From the NCBI GenBank assembly GCA_035325905.1, contig DAOKYY010000094.1:1-13919 (forward strand): a stretch of 13,919 nt of DNA, read 5' to 3'. Numbering within the stretch: position 1 is the first letter of the stretch; every line of letters begins with the position of its first letter. Source of the DNA: DYGX01 sp035325905. Lineage in GTDB: Bacteria; Chloroflexota; Anaerolineae; Aggregatilineales; Aggregatilineaceae. Positions 1 through 6,930 of the stretch are shown piece after piece. The translations under genes were made by a program, and so were the position numbers. Below the pieces are notes generated by a model. The model had not been told where the DNA came from. It ran no database searches and was given only the letters and a program-made list of their open reading frames with translations.

Positions 1-659
1 AGGTCCAGCCGCAAGGTCCCCCGCGCTCCCCGGCCCTCAAGCGCCTCAACCCACAGCGCGTCGCCACGCGGCGCGGCAGTCGCGCGGACGAGCGTCACCT
101 CGGACGCGCCGATTTGCCACGCGGCGGCGGTTTCGAGCGTCGCAGGGTCCAGCAGGCGCAACGCCCCGCCTGAACTTGCCAGCGCCAGATAAGGCTCGGT
201 GTTGCCAGCGGTCAGATCGAGATTCGCGCCGTGCGCGGCCAGCGCCTCGCGCAGCGCGGCTTCGCCTTTCGGGTTCGTGCGGAACCAGCGTCCGTCGTAC
301 TCCGACGAGCCGTTGACGATGCCGTCATAGTAGATCGCGCCCGGCTCGCCTTCCGGCGCGGGATGGTAGACGACGACATCGAACGGGACGTATCCCCCGG
401 TATTCGCCTCGTAGAAACGGGTGATTTCGAAGCCGGGCGCAGGCCGCGCGGGCGGATCGACCGGCTGCATGAAGTCCTCTAGCATTGTCATCGAGAGGGC
501 GTTCAGCAGCGCGGCGTCGTTCACGATTTCCAGCTCGCCTTCCAGGCCCGGTCCGACAATCGTGATCCGTTGGGCGGGGCCTTTGGCAGATGCGAGACCC
601 GGCAGCGCCAGCGCGATCAATAGTGAAAGCAGAACGACCAGTCCAATCCGTGTGCGCAT
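1..659 (-). CDS. Secreted protein of unknown function, C-terminus cut by window edge
   Basis: An open frame runs leftward from an ATG at 659 to the window edge without a stop, giving at least 219 residues. Residues 1-25 form a clear signal peptide: two Arg, a Leu/Ala-rich core and an ASA-K type cleavage site near residue 25, so the protein is probably exported. The next ~110 residues are soluble, with an aromatic stretch (AIYYDGIVNGSSEYDGRWF) that I cannot assign to a family. The visible end (LRLLDPATLETAAAW) resembles a beta-propeller blade, but this is a guess from pattern. An AGGAGA ribosome site lies about 9 bases upstream of the ATG, and only 17 bases separate it from the anti-sigma-like gene, so it is likely the third gene of the sigma/anti-sigma operon and a possible target or sensor partner. 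Function not recognised. Confidence 0.75.
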   Translation of the reverse strand, partial: MRTRIGLVVLLSLLIALALPGLASAKGPAQRITIVGPGLEGELEIVNDAALLNALSMTMLEDFMQPVDPPARPAPGFEITRFYEANTGGYVPFDVVVYHPAPEGEPGAIYYDGIVNGSSEYDGRWFRTNPKGEAALREALAAHGANLDLTAGNTEPYLALASSGGALRLLDPATLETAAAWQIGASEVTLVRATAAPRGDALWVEALEGRGARGTLRLD

Positions 660-676
660 GAGACTTTCTCCTGTGC

Positions 677-1444
677 TCACTCCAACGATTCGGCGATACG
701 GCGCGCGTCGTCCAGCGTCAGATCGCCTTCGAGACGGTACGTGATGCCGTCCTGCTGCCAGATCAGGACCGGCGCCGTGATGGTGTGCAAGACGGGGGGG
801 CCGTCTCCGACCGACATCAGGTATTCGTGCGGCTCGGCCGCCCACACCGCGCGCTCCCCGGCGACCGTCGTTAGCTCGGCCTGCGAGATTTTGAGCGCGG
901 CGTTGCCGGGTCCGAGCGCGTGCAGGCTAAAGCGCACCGCGCCAGGATCGTCCGGTTGCAGCCAGACCAGCACGACGGTATCGACCGGGCCTTCCGGGGC
1001 GAAGACGCGATCTGGCGCGCCGAGATCGGGCGGGTAGGTTGGCAGGCGGAGCGGGAATGGCGCCACCTGGCGCGCCGCGTCGAGCGTGGTTTCGCCGGGC
1101 AAGGACAGCACCCAGGCACGCTCTGAGGTGGGGGGCGCGATCGTGGTGACGGGCGTGCCGGCCGGCTCCACGAAGCGGACCGCGCCGAGTTGCAGGAACT
1201 CCAGCGCGCGGCTGCGCAGATCGGGGATCAGCAGCGCCGCCAGCAGCAGCGTGACGCCGATCACCGCCGCCGCGCGGATCAGTAGCGGCAGCCGTCGCGC
1301 ATGGGGCCGGTCCAGCTGCACGCGGACCTTCCCCGCGATGTCCGGCGTGGGCGGGTAGCGCAGGCGGCGGGCCAACTCCTCGACGCGCATCTCCCAGCTC
1401 TCGTCTTCGCTCGGTGGATCGATCGGCGGGTGGCGCTCGCTCAT
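677..1444 (-). CDS. Membrane-anchored anti-sigma-factor-like protein (DUF4367-like tail)
   Basis: This encodes 255 residues from the ATG at 1444, which overlaps the sigma factor stop as ATGA, so the two are translationally coupled. The frame stays open upstream to 1714 but that part lies inside the sigma gene and is rejected. Residues 1-50 are cytosolic and charged, with a helical segment (EELARRLRYPPTPDIAGKV) typical of Chloroflexota anti-sigma N-termini. One transmembrane helix spans about residues 54-74, followed by an extracytoplasmic domain ending in a DUF4367-like pattern (LIWQQDGITYRLEG, then an AESL end). There are no cysteines, hence no HxxxCxxC zinc anti-sigma motif. Role inferred: it holds the ECF sigma factor at the membrane and releases it on an envelope signal. 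The pairing supports this; the anti-sigma activity itself is not proven by sequence. Confidence 0.8.
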   Translation of the reverse strand: MSERHPPIDPPSEDESWEMRVEELARRLRYPPTPDIAGKVRVQLDRPHARRLPLLIRAAAVIGVTLLLAALLIPDLRSRALEFLQLGAVRFVEPAGTPVTTIAPPTSERAWVLSLPGETTLDAARQVAPFPLRLPTYPPDLGAPDRVFAPEGPVDTVVLVWLQPDDPGAVRFSLHALGPGNAALKISQAELTTVAGERAVWAAEPHEYLMSVGDGPPVLHTITAPVLIWQQDGITYRLEGDLTLDDARRIAESLE

Positions 1445-2001
1445 GGGAGCCGTCCTTCCACCAGCAGCGGGAACTCGTGTAACACGACGCCTTTCAGCCG
1501 CCGCAGCGCGCGGCTCAGGCGCGACTTGACGGTTCCCGCTGGCACGTCCAGCACCTCGGCGGTCTCGTTGACGGACAGCTCCAGCATGTAGCGCAGATAA
1601 ATCACTTCTTGCTCCTGACGTGACAGGCGCCGGACGGCGTCCCACAACGCCTGGGCCTCCTGCGCGCCGAGCTGCTCGGCTTCGGCGCTGGCGGACGATC
1701 GCGGCGCGGCCCACCCGGCGCGCTGCAGGGCGGCGACATAGCGCCCCAGCGAGCGCCGGTGATTGCGCGCCAGGTTGCGCGTGATGCGCAGCACCCAGGG
1801 GCGGAACGGCCGCGCCGGGTCGAAGCGGTCAAGCTGCTGGAAGGCGCGGACGAACGCCTCCTGCGCCACATCCTGCGCGGCGTCGGCGTCGCTCAGGATC
1901 AGGTACGCCAGCCGGAAGACCGCCGCTTCGTGCTCGCGGACGAGCGTCTCGTAGGCCGCGTGATCGCCGTTTCGCGCGTGGACAATTAGCTCTGATTCCA
2001 A
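1441..2001 (-). CDS. RNA polymerase ECF-family sigma factor (sigma-70 family)
   Basis: The product has 186 residues, normal for an ECF sigma factor. Region 2 (about residues 10-85) includes the core-binding and -10-recognition segment AAQDVAQEAFVRAFQQL and a PWVLRITRNLARNHRR helix. Region 4 (about 120-170) includes LSRQEQEVIYLRYMLELSV and the helix-turn-helix AEVLDVPAGTVKSRLSRALR. There is no region 3, as expected for ECF. The start is a TTG at 2001; no better ATG exists in frame, and a GAGGAA ribosome site sits 8 bases upstream, which decides the start. It is first in a minus-strand unit with the anti-sigma-like gene and a secreted protein. The gene diverges from the oxidase operon across a 513-base gap. 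Its regulon cannot be read from the window; autoregulation is plausible. Confidence 0.93.
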   Translation of the reverse strand: MESELIVHARNGDHAAYETLVREHEAAVFRLAYLILSDADAAQDVAQEAFVRAFQQLDRFDPARPFRPWVLRITRNLARNHRRSLGRYVAALQRAGWAAPRSSASAEAEQLGAQEAQALWDAVRRLSRQEQEVIYLRYMLELSVNETAEVLDVPAGTVKSRLSRALRRLKGVVLHEFPLLVEGRLP

Positions 2002-2033
2002 ACGCCGGGTTCCTCAGCACGGGTTTTGCCAAC

Positions 2034-2061
2034 ACTACACCGGACCAGACTGGATGGTTCC
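2034..2061 (-). promoter_or_regulatory. Possible ECF-type promoter of the sigma operon
   Basis: On the minus strand GGAACC (2061-2056) is followed after 16 bases by TGTAGT (2039-2034). GGAAC-like -35 boxes with 16-17 base spacers are typical of autoregulated ECF promoters, and this one would start transcription about 25 bases before the TTG start, leaving room for the GAGGAA site. The -10 part does not match a known consensus (no CGTC or GTC in the usual place), so this is tentative. Confidence 0.3.
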
Positions 2062-2183
2062 ATTCTGGCCCGGAAAAGCGTGGGCCAGGTTCGACCCAGC
2101 CGGCGTAACAGGCAGGGCTGGCCCGGTCTGATGCGGCGAGGCCGGCCGCCTTGTCGCCGCGCCTGCGCTCGTCTGGACACGGG

Positions 2184-2196
2184 GAGCTAATAGCTC
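2184..2196. promoter_or_regulatory. 13-bp perfect palindrome, possible operator
   Basis: GAGCTA-A-TAGCTC is a perfect palindrome with a single central base. It sits in the divergent region, about 70 bases upstream of the candidate oxidase -10 box. It is followed by further CTAA/TTAG motifs (TTAG at 2198-2201 and CTAA at 2209-2212). The size and position fit a protein-binding site, but no regulator can be named. Confidence 0.35.
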
Positions 2197-2215
2197 GTTA
2201 GACGCGCGCTAATTG

Positions 2216-2248
2216 ATAACAGGTAAAAATTTGAAGATAGCCTGTTAT
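2216..2248. promoter_or_regulatory. Perfect 8-bp inverted repeat overlapping the oxidase promoter, possible operator
   Basis: ATAACAGG (2216-2223) and CCTGTTAT (2241-2248) form a perfect inverted repeat with a 17-base AT-rich spacer. Arm centres are 25 bp apart. The right arm overlaps the -35 position of the candidate promoter at 2242-2270, so a bound protein could block or assist polymerase. The region 2210-2280 is strikingly AT-rich against the surrounding high-GC DNA. The binding protein is unknown. Confidence 0.45.
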
Positions 2249-2270
2249 TTTAGATTATTATGAGTATAAT
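2242..2270 (+). promoter_or_regulatory. Candidate sigma-70 type promoter of the cox operon
   Basis: A consensus -10 box TATAAT lies at 2265-2270. The best -35 at 17-base spacing is CTGTTA (2242-2247), only three of six matches to TTGACA and lying within the right arm of the dyad. A weak -35 with an adjacent dyad suggests regulated expression. Transcription would start near 2277, leaving a leader of about 240 bases before coxB. Confidence 0.5.
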
Positions 2271-2276
2271 ATGCCT

Positions 2277-2514
2277 TAATGAGTCGAGATGGCTCAGCAG
2301 CAAAATCCCAAACCGGGATATGCGTCACCTTCCCGCTGTGCCGCCGCCCCTCTTGGTGACGACCCCCACCCGTGCCCTGTCGTTCGGTTGAGGCCGCTGC
2401 TTCGAACTGGCGGCGCACCTTGAGAGCGGAACGGCGCCAGCTGGCGATCGTACTCAGGTCCATTGCCAGCGCGGAATTCGGAATGCGCTGAGGTTGAACC
2501 AAGTGGAGCCAAGC
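2277..2514 (+). other. Long untranslated leader of coxB with several inverted repeats
   Basis: If the promoter at 2242-2270 is used, the coxB mRNA has a leader of about 240 bases. It contains ATCCC/GGGAT (2305-2309 and 2315-2319), a 7-bp pair CGTCACC/GGTGACG (2323-2329 and 2355-2361) and a 12-bp palindrome CGCCAGCTGGCG (2435-2446). I do not recognise a known riboswitch core, see no U-run terminator, and find no convincing coding frame in it. Confidence 0.35.
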
Positions 2515-3597
2515 ATGAGGAAATTCGCTCGAATCCGGTGGGTGCTGGCCGCGGTGGGCGCCGGTCTTCTGGCCGTGGCGACCGCGCCGCAGATCGCTTC
2601 GGCGCACGGCCCGTCGACGGGTGGCGCGGGCATTGACTCGGTGTGGCAGCTATTCAACATTACGCTGCTGATGGCGATCCCGATCTTTCTGCTGGTCGAG
2701 GGGCTGATCATCTTCGCGGTCTTGCGCTACCGGCGCAAGCACGCCGACGAGATGCCTGAGCAGGTGCACGGCAACACCGCGCTCGAAATCACCTGGACGG
2801 TGCTGGCCTTCGCGATCATCACCGTGCTGTTCGTGCTGACGCTGCGCGCGCTCGACACCGACTACCGCGCGGAAGCCGATCAGGAAACCACCCCGCCCGA
2901 CTATTCGATCAACGTCATCGGCTACACGTTCAACTGGGATTACGAGTATTTCATCGGCGAGAACGAGGCAACCGGCGTGCGCACGACCAAGCGCGTGACC
3001 GTCCCCGCCGACCGCAACGTCTTGCTGCGTATCAGCTCGCGGGACGTGCAGCATAGCTTCTGGGTGCCTGAGCTGGCTGGAAAGGTGGACGCGGTTCCCG
3101 GTTACACCAACACCCAGTGGCTGCGCGTGAAAGAGCCGGGCCTGTACACTGGCAACTGCGCCGAGTACTGCGGCCTGCTGCATTATGACATGCTGATCGA
3201 GCTGGAGGCGCTGCCGCCAGCCGAATTTGACCGCTGGCTGGCCGACAAGATGGCTGGCTCGGCGGATTTCGTCCCGATTGGAACCGACCTGGACAGCGAG
3301 CTGCCCGCCGGTGACGCCGCGTCGGGCGAGGGCATCTTCCACGAGCTGGGCTGCGACAACTGCCACGGCCCGCAGGATGGCGCCGGTCCGGCGCTGCCGG
3401 GCATGGGCCAGCGCGCGGTCGAGCACGGCGAGGCGGCAGGCGGCCTGAGCGCGGAGCAGTACCTGCGCGATTCGATCCTGGTCCCCTGCGACTACGAAGT
3501 GCCGGGCTTCCACTGCCAGGTCATGCCGTCGGATTACGGTCAGAAGCTGGACGCCCAGGCGCTGGCCGATCTGATCGCCTATCTCCAGAGCCAGTAA
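2515..3597 (+). CDS. coxB: Cytochrome c oxidase subunit II with fused cytochrome c domain (caa3 type)
   Basis: The product is 360 residues from the ATG at 2515, chosen over an in-frame TTG at 2494 because GGAG lies 6 bases before it and a signal peptide (residues 1-30, ASA-H cleavage) begins there. Two transmembrane helices follow (about 42-69 and 85-108), then the periplasmic cupredoxin domain. The CuA ligands are complete: His180 in DVQHSFWVPE and CAEYCGLLHYDM with Cys215, Cys219, His223 and Met226; Glu217 is also present. A C-terminal cytochrome c domain starts near 265, with heme motif CDNCH (280-284) and a likely axial Met337. The subunit takes electrons into its own heme c and passes them through CuA to subunit I. 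Two extra cysteines, 325 and 334, sit near the Met ligand. It is the first gene of the oxidase operon. Confidence 0.96.
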   Translation: MRKFARIRWVLAAVGAGLLAVATAPQIASAHGPSTGGAGIDSVWQLFNITLLMAIPIFLLVEGLIIFAVLRYRRKHADEMPEQVHGNTALEITWTVLAFAIITVLFVLTLRALDTDYRAEADQETTPPDYSINVIGYTFNWDYEYFIGENEATGVRTTKRVTVPADRNVLLRISSRDVQHSFWVPELAGKVDAVPGYTNTQWLRVKEPGLYTGNCAEYCGLLHYDMLIELEALPPAEFDRWLADKMAGSADFVPIGTDLDSELPAGDAASGEGIFHELGCDNCHGPQDGAGPALPGMGQRAVEHGEAAGGLSAEQYLRDSILVPCDYEVPGFHCQVMPSDYGQKLDAQALADLIAYLQSQ

Positions 3598-3606
3598 GTC
3601 GCGCCG

Positions 3607-3631
3607 GCCACGTTCGAGCGGCGAGCGTGGC
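3607..3631 (+). other. Intercistronic stem-loop between coxB and coxA
   Basis: GCCACG (3607-3612) and CGTGGC (3626-3631) can form a 6-bp stem in the 75-base gap between the genes. There is no U-tract, so it is not an intrinsic terminator. It might influence mRNA stability or processing. Bases after it carry the coxA ribosome site (GGAG 3663-3666). Confidence 0.3.
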
Positions 3632-3672
3632 GGCGGCATAGAGGGGTATGTAGAGGAGAAGCGGAGCATCGT

Positions 3673-5313
3673 ATGGCGACTATCACACAGCCTGCGACCT
3701 ACCGGCCACAGAGCAAGCTGCTCGAGTGGATTACGACGGTCGATCACAAGAAAATCGGGATCATGTACGTCGTGACGACGCTCACGTTCTTCGTGATCGG
3801 CGTTGTCATGGCGCAGGTGATGCGCGCCGAGCTGACCGTCCCTGGCGGGCAGATCGTCAGCGCCGACACCTACAACCAGCTTTTCTCGATGCACGGGACG
3901 ACGATGATCTTCCTGTTCATCATCCCGATCGGCGCGGGGCTGGCGAACTACATGGTTCCGCTGCTCATCGGCGCGCGGGACATGGCCTTCCCCCGTCTGA
4001 ACGCGCTTAGCTTCTGGCTGTTGCTCATCGGCGGCCTGACTGTCTACTCCGGGTTCCTGGCGGATGGCGGCGCGGCGGCCAGCGGCTGGACCTCCTACCC
4101 GCCCTTGAGCAGCAAGCAGTTCTCGCCGGGGATCGGGATGGACCTGTGGCTGGTCGGCCTGGCGCTGGCCGGGACCGCCTCGCTGATCGGGGCGGTCAAC
4201 TTCATCGTCACGATCACCCGGATGCGCGCGCCGGGCATGACCTGGATGCGGATGCCGCTGTTCGTCTGGACGATCTACACGATGGCGTTCATGATCCTGC
4301 TCGGCACGCCGATCCTGACCGGCGGCATGGCGATGCTGCTGGCCGACCGCAACCTCGGCACGCAGTTCTTCGCGGTGCAGGCGGGCGGCGACCCGGTGCT
4401 GTGGCAGCATCTGTTCTGGTTCTACTCGCATCCGGCGGTGTACATCGTCATCCTCCCGGCGATGGGGGTCATTTCCGAGGTGCTGCCGGTGTTCTCGCGG
4501 CGCCCGCTGTTCGGCTATACCGCGATGGTGATCTCGACTATCGCGATTGGCGTGCTGGGCTTCACCACCTGGTCGCACCACATGTTCACCGTCGGGCTGC
4601 CGACGCAGCTTGAGGCAATCTTCGTCTTCTCGACGATGACAATCGCCGTGCCGACCGGCGTGAAGGTCTTTAACTGGGTCTTCACCATGATCGGCGGCTC
4701 GCTGCGTTTCACGACCTCGATGCTGTACGCGATCGGGTTCCTGATGTCGTTCCTGATCGGCGGCATTACCGGCGTGTTCCAGGCGCTGGTCCCGATTGAC
4801 GAGATGGTGCACGACTCGGCCTGGATGGTCGCGCACTTCCACTACACGCTGTTCGGCGGCGGCGCCTTCGGTATCTTCGCCGGGCTGTACTACTGGTGGC
4901 CGAAGATGTTTGGCCGCAAGCTGGACGAGAAGATTGGCAAGTGGCAGTTCTGGACGTTGTTCATCGGCTTTCACATCACGTATTTCCCGATGCACATCCT
5001 CGGGCTGATGGGGATGCCGCGCCGCGTGTACGACTACCCGGCGGACCGGGGCTGGACCGACCTCAATATCCTCTCGACCGTCGGCGGCGTGCTGATGGGT
5101 ATCTCGGTGATTCTGCTGGTCTACAACCTCATTCGCAGCACGCGCAGCGGCGAGCTGGCGGAGAGCGATCCGTGGGAAGGCGACACGCTCGAATGGATGA
5201 CGACCTCGCCTCCGCCTGAGTACAACTTCGCCGAGATTCCGGTGGTGCACAGCCGGCGCCCGGCGCGCGACGCGCGTCTGGGGCTGGTTCATGAAGGGGA
5301 GAAGACCGCATGA
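3673..5313 (+). CDS. coxA: Cytochrome c oxidase subunit I, A2-type heme-copper oxidase
   Basis: The 546-residue integral membrane protein (about 12 helices) is the catalytic subunit that reduces O2 to water and pumps protons. Visible ligands and channel residues are: His74 (MHGTTMIF) and His390 for low-spin heme, His388 for the high-spin heme (VAHFHYTLFGG), and CuB ligands His253, His302 and His303 (TTWSHHMFTVG). Tyr257 is the cross-linked Tyr. The helix VI motif is FWFYSHPAVY: the usual glutamate of A1 enzymes is Ala255 and Tyr251-Ser252 are present, which defines the A2 subfamily. K-channel Lys331 (PTGVKVF) and D-channel entry Asp103 (GARDMAFPR) are kept. The start is ATG 3673 with GGAG 6 bases upstream. 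The end overlaps coxC as ATGA. The heme type (a) is inferred from the family. Confidence 0.97.
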   Translation: MATITQPATYRPQSKLLEWITTVDHKKIGIMYVVTTLTFFVIGVVMAQVMRAELTVPGGQIVSADTYNQLFSMHGTTMIFLFIIPIGAGLANYMVPLLIGARDMAFPRLNALSFWLLLIGGLTVYSGFLADGGAAASGWTSYPPLSSKQFSPGIGMDLWLVGLALAGTASLIGAVNFIVTITRMRAPGMTWMRMPLFVWTIYTMAFMILLGTPILTGGMAMLLADRNLGTQFFAVQAGGDPVLWQHLFWFYSHPAVYIVILPAMGVISEVLPVFSRRPLFGYTAMVISTIAIGVLGFTTWSHHMFTVGLPTQLEAIFVFSTMTIAVPTGVKVFNWVFTMIGGSLRFTTSMLYAIGFLMSFLIGGITGVFQALVPIDEMVHDSAWMVAHFHYTLFGGGAFGIFAGLYYWWPKMFGRKLDEKIGKWQFWTLFIGFHITYFPMHILGLMGMPRRVYDYPADRGWTDLNILSTVGGVLMGISVILLVYNLIRSTRSGELAESDPWEGDTLEWMTTSPPPEYNFAEIPVVHSRRPARDARLGLVHEGEKTA

Positions 5314-6149
5314 GCGAGCTGACGCTGGCGCCCGGCGACCTGCGCGAGCGCGTCATCCACGACGATCACGGCGCTGAGGGGAACGGGCACGCCGATCACT
5401 TTGGCGACGGTCACGGCGGCGAGCACGACATCCATCTGCCGTCGCCCAGCTTCGCGCCGATCATCGTCGCGGGCGGGGCGCTGCTGCTGCTGCTCGCCGT
5501 TCTGAACCCGCTCTTTCTGCTGGGCGCGATCCCGGTGCTGGCCGTCGGCACATGGCGCATGATCCACTTCCCTGAGTTCGACCTGGGCGCCAAGTGGCTG
5601 CCCTACATGAACGATCGCAAGTTCGGGATGTGGGTCTTCCTGGCATCGGAAGTGATGTTCTTCTCGTCGCTGATCGGCGGCTTTCTGTACTACAAGCTGC
5701 GGGATGGCTTCGAGGAGGCGCAGGAGATTCTCAGCCTGCCGCTGGCGACGGTCGGCACCTCGGTCCTGATCGTCAGCAGCTTCGCGGTCGTCATGGCGCT
5801 GGAGGCGCTCCAGTCGAACGACCGGCGCGTCTTCCGCAACTGGATGATCGTCGTGCTGCTGCTGGGCGCGGGCTTCCTGGGCATTCAGGCGTTCGAGTGG
5901 TACGAGCTGATGCACCACGACATCACCGCCGCCGATCTGTTCGGCACGGCGTTTTATGTGACGACCGGGTTTCACGGCTTGCACGTCCTGGGCGGCGTGA
6001 TCTGGATGGGGATCATCCTGTACCGCACGCTGGTGCAGAACGTGTACACCGCAGAGAACTATCTCGGCGTGGAGCTGTTCGGCCTGTACTGGCACTTTGT
6101 CGACGTGGTCTGGATCGCGCTGTTCACCGTGATCTACCTGGTCCACTAG
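5310..6149 (+). CDS. coxC: Cytochrome c oxidase subunit III with His-rich N-terminus
   Basis: The product has 279 residues. About seven transmembrane helices are visible, starting with a hairpin at about residues 48-88. Family signatures are MWVFLASEVMFF (including the conserved Glu), TTGFHGLHVLGG, and YWHFVDVVWIALFTVIYLV at the C-terminus. Subunit III is non-catalytic and stabilises subunit I and its proton uptake during turnover. Before the first helix lies a polar, His-rich stretch (residues 17-42 hold seven His plus several Asp and Glu), unusual for the family and a possible metal-binding tail. The gene overlaps coxA by ATGA, so the two are translationally coupled. Subunit identity is firm; any role of the tail is speculation. 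Confidence 0.95.
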   Translation: MSELTLAPGDLRERVIHDDHGAEGNGHADHFGDGHGGEHDIHLPSPSFAPIIVAGGALLLLLAVLNPLFLLGAIPVLAVGTWRMIHFPEFDLGAKWLPYMNDRKFGMWVFLASEVMFFSSLIGGFLYYKLRDGFEEAQEILSLPLATVGTSVLIVSSFAVVMALEALQSNDRRVFRNWMIVVLLLGAGFLGIQAFEWYELMHHDITAADLFGTAFYVTTGFHGLHVLGGVIWMGIILYRTLVQNVYTAENYLGVELFGLYWHFVDVVWIALFTVIYLVH

Positions 6150-6173
6150 GCCGGTAGCGAGAGAGGAAGACGG

Positions 6174-6791
6174 ATGGATCAAATCGCGCTCTGGATGGTG
6201 TTGTGGGTGGCGAGCGGCGCGTTCATCGGCGGTGTGGTGACGCCCCTGCTCGCCAGCGACCGTCGGATCGGCGATTGGGCGGCGATGGCGCTCGGCCTGG
6301 TCGTTGGCGGGATCGGCCACCTGCTGCTGTTGGTCCCGGTCTGGCTGGGGCTGTCGCGAACCGCGCCCGCCGAGGCGACGCATGGCCCGGCCTGGCGGCG
6401 GGACGCTGTGACGCTCGACGAGCTGCTGGCCGCCGAAGCGGCCGGAACGGGCGTGGGGCTGCCGGGCAATCCGCTGATCGCGCTCAAGCGGAACTTTTGG
6501 CCCACGCCGCGCGCTGACCGCGCGCACTCGCACCGCATGACGTATGTCGGCGTGTTTGTCGCGCTGGCGGTCGTGACCGCGATCGAGGTCGCGCTGAGCG
6601 TGCTTGACACGCGCGGCGACCTGGGCTTTTCGGTTGTCATCCCGCTGGCGGCGCTCTCGACACTGAAGATTCTGTTGGTCGTCGCGTTCTTTATGCACCT
6701 GCGCTGGGAGAACCGTTGGTTCGCGCTGGTGTTCGCCGGGGCGGTGCCTTTCGCGGCGATGGTGCTGATTGTGCTGGCAGCGGTCGCCTAG
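6174..6791 (+). CDS. coxD: Cytochrome c oxidase subunit IV-like protein with extra N-terminal membrane hairpin
   Basis: The product has 205 residues. The C-terminal ~90 residues match the prokaryotic subunit IV family (COX4_pro / CtaF): THR-like start (SHRMTYVGVFVALAVVT), then LSTLKILLVVAFFMHLRWE and a last helix, giving three helices at about 123-143, 151-175 and 181-204. The usual family protein is about 100 residues, so this is twice as long. The extra N-terminus has two glycine-rich helices (about 5-27 and 35-60) with a polar linker to residue 120; they faintly recall GlsB/YeaQ-type membrane hairpins. An AGGA-rich site (6163-6168) precedes the ATG by about 6 bases, and 24 bases separate it from coxC. 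It is the last gene of the operon, just before the terminator. It likely aids assembly or stability of the oxidase. Confidence 0.85.
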   Translation: MDQIALWMVLWVASGAFIGGVVTPLLASDRRIGDWAAMALGLVVGGIGHLLLLVPVWLGLSRTAPAEATHGPAWRRDAVTLDELLAAEAAGTGVGLPGNPLIALKRNFWPTPRADRAHSHRMTYVGVFVALAVVTAIEVALSVLDTRGDLGFSVVIPLAALSTLKILLVVAFFMHLRWENRWFALVFAGAVPFAAMVLIVLAAVA

Positions 6792-6813
6792 CCTGAACAC
6801 ACGACTGAGCGAG

Positions 6814-6839
6814 ACGGCTCCCACAGGGGAGCCGTTTTT
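6814..6839 (+). terminator. Rho-independent terminator of the cox operon
   Basis: ACGGCTCCC (6814-6822) and GGGAGCCGT (6827-6835) pair perfectly over 9 bp with a 4-base ACAG loop and run into a T-tract at 6835-6839. It lies 23 bases after the coxD stop and separates oxidase transcription from the histidine operon. Confidence 0.93.
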
Positions 6840-6894
6840 GCTGCTGGCCCGCTTGCTGGCGAGCGTCTTGTGCGTTTCGACCGGGGCGGAGCCG

Positions 6895-6923
6895 TTGACA
6901 GCCGCCTGGCGCGTCGTTATACT
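6895..6923 (+). promoter_or_regulatory. Strong sigma-70 type promoter of the his operon
   Basis: A perfect TTGACA -35 (6895-6900) is followed after exactly 17 bases by TATACT (6918-6923), five of six matches to TATAAT. With normal spacing the start point falls at 6930-6931, that is, at the A of the leader-peptide ATG. A constitutively strong promoter fits control by attenuation downstream rather than at initiation. Confidence 0.88.
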
Positions 6924-6930
6924 GAGCGCC

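Noticed and set aside
1445..1714. A 90-codon upstream extension of the anti-sigma-like protein
   Set aside because: It lies wholly inside the sigma factor gene in another frame; the ATGA overlap start at 1444 is the natural one.
4690..4725. Apparent loss of the K-channel lysine at RFTTSML in CoxA
   Set aside because: The K-channel lysine lies in PTGVKVF, where Lys331 is present.
2650..5292. An 880-codon open frame on the minus strand, antisense to coxB and coxA
   Set aside because: It is a shadow of the strongly supported oxidase genes in high-GC DNA; its translation is low-complexity, rich in Arg, His, Gln and Asp, with no family signature.
6769..6930. A longer frame fusing the His-rich leader to an upstream ATG within coxD
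   Set aside because: It would cross the cox terminator and the his promoter; the promoter defines the transcript and leaves only the ATG at 6931.
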